From Pseudomonadota bacterium (GTDB lineage Bacteria; Pseudomonadota; Gammaproteobacteria; Burkholderiales; Burkholderiaceae_C), in contig JAFEEF010000053.1 in assembly GCA_018241265.1 (NCBI GenBank), forward strand, positions 1-45,117: DNA of 45,117 nucleotides, given 5' to 3'. The notes under the pieces are model-generated. The model did no database searches. It saw only the letters and a program-made list of their open reading frames with translations, and was not told the DNA's origin. Positions 25,646 to 32,731 of this stretch are shown one piece after another. The position numbers and the translations under genes are program-made. Position 1 is the first letter of the stretch. Every line of letters starts with the position of its first letter.

Positions 25646-26293
25646 TCACGCCGCGGCCCGCTTCCTCCGCGCCCGCCACGCCCCGAACAGCACGATCACT
25701 CCGGGCCCGAAGATCGCCGCCCAGATGATCTTGTCGAGGTTGTCCTTGACCCACGGGATGTTGCCGAACAGGTAGCCGGCCACCGTCACGCTGCCGACCC
25801 AGAGCACGCCGCCGACGACGTCGTAGACGGTGAACTTGCGGCGCGTCATCTCGGCGACGCCGGCGACGAAGGGCGCGAAGGTCCGCAGGAACGGCATGAA
25901 GCGCGCCACGACGATCGTGATGCCGCCGTACTTCTCGTAGAACGCATGTGCCTGGTCGAACGCGCGGCGGTTGAAGAAGCGCGAGTTCTCCCAGTGGAAG
26001 ACGCGCGGTCCGATCATGCGTCCTATCGTGTAGTTGCTCTGGTTGCCGAGGATCGCCGCGACGATCAGCAGCACGAGCGTCAGCGGCAGGCTCATCAGCC
26101 CGAGGCCGCACATCGCACCGACGACGAAGAGCAGCGAATCGCCCGGCAGGAACGGCATCACGACGACGCCGGTCTCGACGAAGATGATCAGGAAGAGGAG
26201 CGCATAGACCCAGGCGCCATAGGCCTGCACGAAGGTCGCGAGGTGCACGTCGACGTGCAGGACGAAGTCGATCAGGGCGGCGATAAATGGCAT
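25646..26293 (-). CDS. DedA-family membrane protein
   Basis: This inner-membrane protein of 215 residues belongs to the DedA/VTT family, some members of which act as undecaprenyl-phosphate or phospholipid flippases. Typical features are the re-entrant segment FVETGVVVMPFLPGDSLLFVVGAM and GNQSNYTIGRMIG. They also include the basic proline motif VVARFMPFLRTFAPFVAGV, followed by a terminal membrane helix and an Arg/Lys-rich tail. The first residues (MPFIAALIDFVLHVDVHLATFVQAYG) fit the family start. It is divergent from mutL with about 90 bp between starts. Substrate not determined. Confidence 0.93.
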   Translation of the reverse strand: MPFIAALIDFVLHVDVHLATFVQAYGAWVYALLFLIIFVETGVVVMPFLPGDSLLFVVGAMCGLGLMSLPLTLVLLIVAAILGNQSNYTIGRMIGPRVFHWENSRFFNRRAFDQAHAFYEKYGGITIVVARFMPFLRTFAPFVAGVAEMTRRKFTVYDVVGGVLWVGSVTVAGYLFGNIPWVKDNLDKIIWAAIFGPGVIVLFGAWRARRKRAAA

Positions 26294-26381
26294 GGGGCGC
26301 GATTATCGATGCCGGTCTCTCGCGTTCGCGAAAGCCCCCAGGCCGGCGGACCGGTCCGCGCAGATTCCTAGAATGCGCGCC

Positions 26382-28238
26382 ATGAGTGCCGTCCTCCACG
26401 CCGCGCCGCGGCGGCCGATCCGCGAGCTGCCCGACGAGTTGATCAGCCAGATCGCCGCCGGCGAGGTCGTCGAGCGGCCGGCGTCGGTGGTGCGCGAGCT
26501 GGTGGACAACGCGCTCGACGCCGGCGCGACGGAGATCGGCGTCAAGCTCGGCGGCGGCGGCATCCGTGCGATCCTGGTCGAGGACGACGGGCTCGGCATC
26601 CCGCCCGGCGAGCTGGCGCTCGCGCTGCGGCGCCATGCGACGAGCAAGATCGCGAGCCTCGCCGAGCTCGAAGGCGTCGCGACGATGGGCTTTCGCGGCG
26701 AGGCGCTGGCGGCGATCGCGTCGGTCGCCGACATGACGCTCTCGAGTCGCACGCCCGACGCCGCCCATGCCCAGCGGCTCGACGCACGCTCGGGCGAGCT
26801 GATGCCGGCGGCGCGCGGTGTCGGTACCAGCGTCGAGGTGCGCGAGCTGTTCTTCAGCACGCCGGCACGCCGCAAGTTCCTGAAGACCGAGAGCACCGAA
26901 CTGGCGCACTGCGTCGAAGCAGTGCGGCGGCATGCGCTGCCGCGGCCGGACGTCGGGTTCACGGTCTGGCACGACGGGCGGCTGGTGCAGCAATGGCGCG
27001 CGTCGGACGACGCGACACGCCTGCGCGAGCTGCTCGGCGAAGAATTCGTGGAGCACAGCCGCGAGGTCGCGCTCGACCTCGGACCGTTGCGCATCCGCGG
27101 CCGCACCGGCACGCCCGAATCGGCACGCGCGCGGGCGGACCAGCAGTACCTCTTCGTCAACGGCCGCCATGTGCGCGACCGGCTGATCGCGCATGGCGTG
27201 CGGTCGGCCTACGAGGACGTGCTGCACGGCGGCCGCCAGCCGGCCTACGTGCTGTTCATCGAGGTCGCGCCCGATCGGGTCGACGTGAACGTGCACCCGG
27301 CCAAGGTGGAGGTGCGGTTCCGCGATGCGCGCGAGGTGCATCAGGCGGTGCGGCACGCGATCGAAGCGGCACTGGCGGTGCCGCGGGCCGGTGCGGCCGA
27401 GGACTCGATGGCGGCCGCAGCCGGCGGCACTGCCGACGCGCACGCCGGTGAGGCGCCGGCACCTGCCTGGCCTGCGCCCGCATCGTCGTGGCGCCCCGAC
27501 TTCAGCCGCCAGTCGTCGCTCGGCCTGCAGCAGGCTGCGGTGCTCTATGCCGCAGAGCCGCGCCCGGGCTGGCCCGACGGGACGGCCCGGCCCGCATCGG
27601 CCGCCGCACCGACATCCGCACCCGCATCCGCAGAGACTTCCGGCGACGCTGCGGCATGGCCGCTCGGCCGCGCGCTCGCGCAAGTGGCCGGCGCGTTCGT
27701 GCTGGCCGAGAACGCCGACGGGCTGGTGATCGTCGACATGCACGCCGCGCACGAGCGCATCGTCTACGAGCGCCTCAAGGCCGGCCTCGACAGCGCGGCC
27801 ATCGAGACGCAGCCGCTGCTGATCCCCGCGACGTTCGCGGCCACCGCCGAAGAGATCGCGACCGCCGAAGCGCAGGCCGACAACCTGCGCCGGCTCGGGC
27901 TCGACATCGCGCCGCTCAGCGCCGTGACCTTGGCGGTGCGGTCGCGGCCGGCGGCGCTGGCGGGCGGCGACGTCGTCGAGTTGGCGCGTCAGGTGCTGGC
28001 CGAGCTGGCGCAGTACGACGCGAGCAGCGTGATCGAGCGGGCCCGCCACGAGATCCTGTCGACCATGGCCTGCCACGGCGCGGTGCGCGCCAACCGCCAG
28101 CTCACGCTGCCCGAGATGAACGCGCTGCTGCGCGACATGGAGCGCACCGAGCGCGCCGACCAGTGCAACCACGGCCGGCCGACCTGGCGCCAGATCACGC
28201 GGCGCGAGCTCGATGCGCTGTTCTGGCGTGGCCGCTGA
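26382..28238 (+). CDS. mutL: DNA mismatch repair protein MutL
   Basis: MutL is the mismatch-repair mediator with GHKL ATPase activity, 618 residues long. N-terminal motifs are ISQIAAGEVVERPASVVRELVDNALDAGA, VEDDGLGI, RRHATSKI and GFRGEAL. A variable Ala/Pro-rich linker follows at about 350-430. The C-terminal dimerisation domain has DMHAAHERIVYE, which fits the DxHA(x)2E(x)4E endonuclease motif, and also ACHGAVRA and QCNHGRPTW. This suggests a MutH-independent nicking MutL rather than the E. coli type. ATG 26382 is preferred over ATG 26373, three residues earlier. A putative hydrolase gene starts 4 bp after its stop. Confidence 0.95.
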   Translation: MSAVLHAAPRRPIRELPDELISQIAAGEVVERPASVVRELVDNALDAGATEIGVKLGGGGIRAILVEDDGLGIPPGELALALRRHATSKIASLAELEGVATMGFRGEALAAIASVADMTLSSRTPDAAHAQRLDARSGELMPAARGVGTSVEVRELFFSTPARRKFLKTESTELAHCVEAVRRHALPRPDVGFTVWHDGRLVQQWRASDDATRLRELLGEEFVEHSREVALDLGPLRIRGRTGTPESARARADQQYLFVNGRHVRDRLIAHGVRSAYEDVLHGGRQPAYVLFIEVAPDRVDVNVHPAKVEVRFRDAREVHQAVRHAIEAALAVPRAGAAEDSMAAAAGGTADAHAGEAPAPAWPAPASSWRPDFSRQSSLGLQQAAVLYAAEPRPGWPDGTARPASAAAPTSAPASAETSGDAAAWPLGRALAQVAGAFVLAENADGLVIVDMHAAHERIVYERLKAGLDSAAIETQPLLIPATFAATAEEIATAEAQADNLRRLGLDIAPLSAVTLAVRSRPAALAGGDVVELARQVLAELAQYDASSVIERARHEILSTMACHGAVRANRQLTLPEMNALLRDMERTERADQCNHGRPTWRQITRRELDALFWRGR

Positions 28239-28242
28239 AGTG

Positions 28243-29118
28243 ATGACGGAAGCGATGACGGCGACGACGCTGATCGGTCAGGTGCGCCGGCGCAGCCGCT
28301 GGATCGCGGCGCTGCTCGTCGGTGCGTTGCTGCTCGGCGCCGGCGCGGCGACGCTCGACGACCAGCAGCGGCGCTGGATCTTCCAGGCATCGATCGCCTA
28401 CGGCCGCAGCGGCCCGAACGATGCGGCCGGCATGCAGGATGTCTGGATAGCCTACCAGGCGGGCGACGGCAGCGTGAAGCTGCATGGCCTGTGGGACGCC
28501 AATGCCGATCCGGACGCGCCGGTGCTGCTGTTCCTGCATGGTGCGCGGCGCACCGTCGGCGGCAGCGCCTTTCGCATCCGCCACATGCGGGACCTCGGCT
28601 TCTCGGTGCTCGCGGTCGACTACCGCGGCTTCGGGCGCAGCACCGACGAGCTGCCGTCGCAGGCGCGCGCCGACGAGGATGCGCACGCCGCCTGGCATTG
28701 GCTGGCCGAACGCTATCCCGGCCGTGACCGCTACATCTTCGGTCACTCGCTGGGCGGCGCGATCGCGGTGCAGCTCGCGAGCGAAGTGAGCGACGCCAAA
28801 GGCCTGATCGTCGAAGGCGCATTTCCGTCGATCGCCGCGGTGTTCCAGACCTTCCGTTTCGGCTGGCTGCCGATCACGCCGCTGATCACGCAGCGCTTCG
28901 AGGCGGGCGACTACATCGCGCGCGTCAAGGCACCGGTGCTCGTCGTGCACGGCGCGCTCGACCGGCTGATCCCGCCGAGGCTCGGCCGCGCATTGTTCGA
29001 TCGGGCGACTTCGCCGAAGCGCTTCGTGCTGATCGAAGACGGCAACCACTACACCACCAATGGCCTCGGACAGACGCAGTACCGCAAGGCGCTGCACGAC
29101 CTGTTCGGCTGGCCATGA
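28243..29118 (+). CDS. Membrane-anchored alpha/beta hydrolase
   Basis: The product is a 291-residue hydrolase with an N-terminal membrane anchor ([17 protein letters not shown]) after a basic stretch. The fold is marked by [14 protein letters not shown], the nucleophile elbow [23 protein letters not shown] with the acid residue, and EDGNHYTTN with the His. It resembles the ABHD13/YqkD-like group of bacterial hydrolases. ATG 28243 lies 4 bp after the mutL stop, and ATG 28255 is an alternative with a slightly better upstream GGAA. Co-transcription with mutL is likely from spacing, but a role in repair is not implied. Substrate unknown. Confidence 0.88.
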   Translation: MTEAMTATTLIGQVRRRSRWIAALLVGALLLGAGAATLDDQQRRWIFQASIAYGRSGPNDAAGMQDVWIAYQAGDGSVKLHGLWDANADPDAPVLLFLHGARRTVGGSAFRIRHMRDLGFSVLAVDYRGFGRSTDELPSQARADEDAHAAWHWLAERYPGRDRYIFGHSLGGAIAVQLASEVSDAKGLIVEGAFPSIAAVFQTFRFGWLPITPLITQRFEAGDYIARVKAPVLVVHGALDRLIPPRLGRALFDRATSPKRFVLIEDGNHYTTNGLGQTQYRKALHDLFGWP

Positions 29119-29131
29119 CGGCGCGCAGGCG

Positions 29132-30241
29132 ATGGCGACGATCACGCTGAAGAAAGGCGCGGCTCGACCGGGCGCCAGGACGGACCGCCCGCCCTTGCGC
29201 GGCGGTGCCCCGCGGAAGCGGCCGACGCAAGCGGAAGCGGAGGCCGAGCGCGCGGCGCGCCGGGCTCGGCCTGCGCACGGCCATGAGCAGGAATCGGGCA
29301 GAGGCCCGTCCCGGCCCGGCACGGCATCACCCCGTCCACAGGCGGCCCATCCGCCCGCGCGTCCATCGACGCAACCCTCCTCGCGACCACCTCCACGGCC
29401 GGCCACGCGCTCGTCGACCCGTCCGTCACCGGTATCGCAGAACGTCGCGACGCGCCCCGCCGCGCCTGCCGCGGAGGCCGCTCCGCACGCCCCGGGCAGC
29501 ATGCGCTTGTCCAAGCGCCTCAGCGAACTCGGCCTGGCATCGCGCCGCGAGGCCGACGAATGGATCGCCAAGGGCTGGGTGCGCGTCGACGGCCGCGTCG
29601 TCGCGGAGCTCGGCTCGCGCGTGCTGCCCGGCCAGCACGTGACGATCGACCGCCCGGCGCGCGACCAGCAAGCGCAGCGCGTCACGGTACTGCTGCACAA
29701 GCCGGTGGGCTACGTCAGCGGACAGGCCGAAGACGGCTACACGCCGGCCATCGCGCTCGTCACGCCGGACAACCAGTGGCGCGGGGACCGGTCGGGGCTG
29801 CGCTTTCAGCGCGCGCACCTGCGCAGCCTGGCGCCGGCCGGGCGCCTCGACATCGATTCGGTCGGCCTCCTGGTGCTGACGCAGGATGGCCGCATCGCGC
29901 GCAAGCTGATCGGCGAGGCGAGCGAGATCGAGAAGGAGTACCTGGTGCGCGTCGAGCGCACCGAAGGCGCCGGGCCGCTCCCCGATGCCGACCTGGCGCG
30001 CCTGCGTCATGGCCTCGAGCTCGATGGCGTCCCACTGAGGCCGGCGCGCGTCGAATGGCTCAACGCCGACCAGCTGCGCTTCGTGCTGCGGGAGGGTCGC
30101 AAGCGTCAGATCCGCCGCATGTGCGAGGCGGTCGGCCTCAAGGTCGTCGGACTGAAGCGGGTGCGCATCGGCGCCGTCATGCTCGGCGACCTGCCGCCGG
30201 GTCGCTGGCGTTACCTGCATGAGGATGAGCACTTCGATTGA
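29132..30241 (+). CDS. RluF-like 23S rRNA pseudouridine synthase with long disordered N-terminus
   Basis: This RNA-modifying enzyme of 369 residues converts uridine to pseudouridine. The first 120 or so residues are rich in Arg, Pro, Ala and Ser and look disordered. An S4 RNA-binding domain follows ([31 protein letters not shown], about 127-157). The RsuA/RluB/RluF-type catalytic core contains [17 protein letters not shown] with the nucleophilic Asp, then EKEYLVRV and [27 protein letters not shown]. The RluF subgroup acts on 23S rRNA U2604 in E. coli; the subgroup call is from resemblance. The gene starts 13 bp after the hydrolase stop, and miaA follows with a 39-bp gap. Confidence 0.88.
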   Translation: MATITLKKGAARPGARTDRPPLRGGAPRKRPTQAEAEAERAARRARPAHGHEQESGRGPSRPGTASPRPQAAHPPARPSTQPSSRPPPRPATRSSTRPSPVSQNVATRPAAPAAEAAPHAPGSMRLSKRLSELGLASRREADEWIAKGWVRVDGRVVAELGSRVLPGQHVTIDRPARDQQAQRVTVLLHKPVGYVSGQAEDGYTPAIALVTPDNQWRGDRSGLRFQRAHLRSLAPAGRLDIDSVGLLVLTQDGRIARKLIGEASEIEKEYLVRVERTEGAGPLPDADLARLRHGLELDGVPLRPARVEWLNADQLRFVLREGRKRQIRRMCEAVGLKVVGLKRVRIGAVMLGDLPPGRWRYLHEDEHFD

Positions 30242-30280
30242 TCCGGGCCCGGCCGGCCCGGTCGACCGCGCTGCCCGACC

Positions 30281-31234
30281 GTGACGCAGGCGCCGTACCT
30301 CTGCATCGCCGGCCCGACCGCCAGCGGCAAGACCGCTGCGGCGCTGGCGCTCGCGGCCGATCTGGCCACGCAACGGCCGGTCGAGATCGTCAGCGTCGAT
30401 TCGGCACTCGTCTATCGCGGCATGGACATCGGCACCGCCAAGCCGAGCCGCGCCGAGCGGGCGCAGGTGCCGCACCACCTGATCGACCTCCTCGATCCGG
30501 CCGAGGCCTATTCGGCCGCGCGCTTCGTTGCCGATGCGCAGCGGCTGATCGCCGGGATCACCGCACGCGGCCGCCTGCCGCTCCTGGTCGGCGGCACGAT
30601 GCTGTACTTCAAGGCGCTGTTCGAAGGCCTGGACGCGATGCCCGAAGCCGACCCCGTCGTGCGCGCTGCGCTCGACGCCGAGGCCGCCGAGCGCGGCTGG
30701 CCCGCGCTGCACGGCCTGCTCGCGCAGGTCGATCCGGTCAGCGCAGCGCGCTTGCCCCCGACCGATGCGCAGCGCATCCAGCGCGCGCTCGAGGTCTACC
30801 GCATCACCGGACGGCCGATCTCGTCGTTCCATCGCGCCCGCCCCGCGCAGGCAGAGACGCCGCCGCTGATCGCACTCGAGCCGCGCTCGCGCGGCTGGCT
30901 GCATGACCGCATCGCCGGGCGTTTTGCGGCCATGCTGGACGACGGGTTCGTCGACGAAGTGCGGACGCTGCGGGCACGCGGCGACCTGCATCTCGGGCTG
31001 CCGTCGATGCGCTGCGTCGGCTATCGGCAGGTCTGGGAAGCGCTGGATCGCGGCGCGCTCGACGCCGCCGCCGAGCGTGGTATTGCCGCCACGCGCCAGC
31101 TCGCCAAGCGCCAGCTCACCTGGCTGCGCGGCATGCCGGCACGTCACGTGGTCGAGTGCGACGCCCCCGACACGCGTGACAGGCTGCTCGAAATCGGGCG
31201 CACGTTGGCACTTTCCTTGCAACGGTTCAATTGA
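30281..31234 (+). CDS. miaA: tRNA dimethylallyltransferase MiaA
   Basis: MiaA adds a dimethylallyl group to N6 of A37 in tRNAs reading UNN codons. The 317-residue product starts with GTG and shows the P-loop GPTASGKT at residues 11-18 and [16 protein letters not shown] with the catalytic Asp. Further signatures are [32 protein letters not shown] and the C-terminal RCVGYRQVW ... [13 protein letters not shown]. It is the last gene of the mutL-hydrolase-pseudouridine synthase-miaA run. In many proteobacteria mutL and miaA are adjacent, so the two genes between them here are an insertion relative to that order. Confidence 0.95.
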   Translation: MTQAPYLCIAGPTASGKTAAALALAADLATQRPVEIVSVDSALVYRGMDIGTAKPSRAERAQVPHHLIDLLDPAEAYSAARFVADAQRLIAGITARGRLPLLVGGTMLYFKALFEGLDAMPEADPVVRAALDAEAAERGWPALHGLLAQVDPVSAARLPPTDAQRIQRALEVYRITGRPISSFHRARPAQAETPPLIALEPRSRGWLHDRIAGRFAAMLDDGFVDEVRTLRARGDLHLGLPSMRCVGYRQVWEALDRGALDAAAERGIAATRQLAKRQLTWLRGMPARHVVECDAPDTRDRLLEIGRTLALSLQRFN

Positions 31235-31309
31235 TCGCCCCCCCGATCAGGGCGTTGCGATGCAACATCCAATCGATAGGATCGATGCTCTATGATGTAG
31301 AGGGTCTTG

Positions 31310-31327
31310 TGCCGGACATGCCGGACA
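31310..31327. repeat. Tandem 9-bp repeat upstream of the PEP-CTERM gene
   Basis: TGCCGGACA occurs twice in tandem at 31310-31318 and 31319-31327, 38 bases before the ATG of the PEP-CTERM gene. A TATGAT sequence at 31291-31296 could be a -10 element, without a clear -35. The repeat might be a regulator binding site or merely chance; nothing in the window decides. Confidence 0.4.
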
Positions 31328-31364
31328 TCTGCTCGCGAAAGTCGTACCAAGGAGAGTCGTCAAC

Positions 31365-31919
31365 ATGAACATCCGCGTCATCACCGCCATCGCCGCGGCC
31401 GCACTGGCCACCAGCGCCTACGCGGCCGATCCCGTCGGCGTCGTCTCCACTCCGGGCATCTCGTTCGGGGAATACACCGGCAGCATGCCGGTAGGCGTGG
31501 GCCAGGTCGAGACCGACGAACTCTTCTACATCGATGAGCAGACCGGCCCGCTCGGCAAGTCGTGGTACATCTTCTTCGACCCGCAGGGCGGGAAGACGGT
31601 CAACGCGACGATCACGTTCGACGCGCCGATCACCGGCGTGTTCTCCACCAAGACCGATCTCGACGCCTCCAACGCCACCTACGGCGCCACGGGCATCACC
31701 TACGGCACGAGCCGCTACATCGGGCTCGAGTCGCCGACCGACTGGTTTGCCTACACCCCGGGCAGCAACCAGATGACGATCCACTTCACCGCGCTCGATC
31801 CGGGCGACGACATCCGCGTGTTCACGTCGCCGGTGCCGGAGCCGGGCACGTATGCGCTGATGGCGGCCGGCCTGGCTGCCTTCGGAGCATTGAAGCTGCG
31901 GCGCAGCCGCAAGGGCTGA
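31365..31919 (+). CDS. PEP-CTERM sorting-domain protein
   Basis: This exported protein of 184 residues is predicted to be handled by an exosortase. The signal peptide is MNIRVITAIAAAALATSAYA-A. The middle is a Gly/Thr-rich beta domain (KSWYIFFDPQGGKTVNATITFDAPITGVFS). The C-terminus is a textbook PEP-CTERM: VPEPGTYALMAAGLAAFGAL, then the basic KLRRSRKG. A strong ribosome-binding site AAGGAGAG precedes the ATG, and an intrinsic terminator follows the stop, so it is a single-gene unit. Such proteins accompany exopolysaccharide and biofilm matrices, but no exosortase is in this window. Confidence 0.93.
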   Translation: MNIRVITAIAAAALATSAYAADPVGVVSTPGISFGEYTGSMPVGVGQVETDELFYIDEQTGPLGKSWYIFFDPQGGKTVNATITFDAPITGVFSTKTDLDASNATYGATGITYGTSRYIGLESPTDWFAYTPGSNQMTIHFTALDPGDDIRVFTSPVPEPGTYALMAAGLAAFGALKLRRSRKG

Positions 31920-31944
31920 TCAGCCACGCCGGCGCCCCGCATCG

Positions 31945-31972
31945 AACGGCCGCCCTCGGGCGGCCGTTTGCA
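31945..31972 (+). terminator. Intrinsic terminator after the PEP-CTERM gene
   Basis: An 11-bp perfect inverted repeat (AACGGCCGCCC at 31945-31955 and its complement at 31958-31968) is followed by TGCATTT. It lies 26 bases after the stop of the PEP-CTERM gene on the plus strand. The GC-rich stem with a short T-rich tail fits a Rho-independent terminator, and it separates that gene from the ABC transporter operon. Confidence 0.8.
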
Positions 31973-32070
31973 TTTCCGCTCGACGACGGCGCACGCGGCG
32001 CGGCGCCGGCCTCTGCAACGAGCCGTCCCGCGCATGCATGGTTCAATCCGGCGTTGCCGAACACCTCCGC

Positions 32071-32721
32071 ATGCTGCTGCACCTCTCCGGCCTCGCCAAG
32101 CGCTACGACGCCACGCCGATCTTCGAGCACGTCGATCTCGACGTCGCCGCCGGCGAGTTCGTCGCGATCGTCGGCGACTCGGGCGTCGGCAAATCGACCT
32201 TGCTGAACTGCATCGCCGGGCTCGACGACGCCAGCGCCGGCCGCGTGCTGATCGACGGCGTCGATGTCGCGACGCGGACCGAGCCGCAGCGCGCGAAGCT
32301 GCGCCGCGAGCGGCTCGGCTTCGTGTTCCAGGCCTTCCACATCCTGCCGCACCTGAGCGTCGGCGACAACGTCGCGCTGCCGCTGCTCCTGCTGCATCGG
32401 CCCGACGCGGCGCGCGTCGATGCGGTGCTCGCGAGCGTCGGCCTGGCCGGCCTCGCCGGGCGGCTGCCGCAGACGCTGTCGGGCGGTCAGCTGCAGCGCG
32501 TCGCGATCGCACGCGCGCTGGTCCATCGCCCGGCGCTGATCCTCGCCGACGAGCCGACCGGCAACCTCGACGCCCGCCATGCGCAGCAGGTGATCGACAC
32601 GCTGTTCGCGCAGGTGCATCACGAAGGCGCGGCCTGCGTGCTCGTCACGCATTCGGCGCACGCGGCGGCGCAGGCCGACCGCGTGCTCCGGCTGTCGGCC
32701 GACGGCCTGGCGCCGGTCTGA
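32071..32721 (+). CDS. ABC transporter ATP-binding protein (LolD/MacB/YbbA type)
   Basis: This is the cytoplasmic ATPase for an FtsX-type permease, 216 residues long. It shows Walker A GDSGVGKST (about 34-42), a Q-loop in GFVFQAFHILPHLSVGDNV, the signature LSGGQLQRVAIARAL, Walker B LILADEPTGNLD and the H-loop LVTHS. The ATG at 32071 gives the family-like MLLHLSGLAKRY; an in-frame ATG at 32038 adds eleven residues without support. The permease gene starts 10 bp downstream. The pair resembles YbbA-YbbP or LolCDE-like systems that act on lipids or lipoproteins rather than importing small solutes; the cargo is unknown. Confidence 0.92.
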   Translation: MLLHLSGLAKRYDATPIFEHVDLDVAAGEFVAIVGDSGVGKSTLLNCIAGLDDASAGRVLIDGVDVATRTEPQRAKLRRERLGFVFQAFHILPHLSVGDNVALPLLLLHRPDAARVDAVLASVGLAGLAGRLPQTLSGGQLQRVAIARALVHRPALILADEPTGNLDARHAQQVIDTLFAQVHHEGAACVLVTHSAHAAAQADRVLRLSADGLAPV

Positions 32722-32731
32722 CGTTCGGGCC

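Noticed and set aside
31232-31249. TGATCG/CGATCA inverted repeat at the miaA stop as a terminator
   Set aside because: Only a 6-bp stem with a six-base C-rich loop and no T-tract; too weak to annotate.
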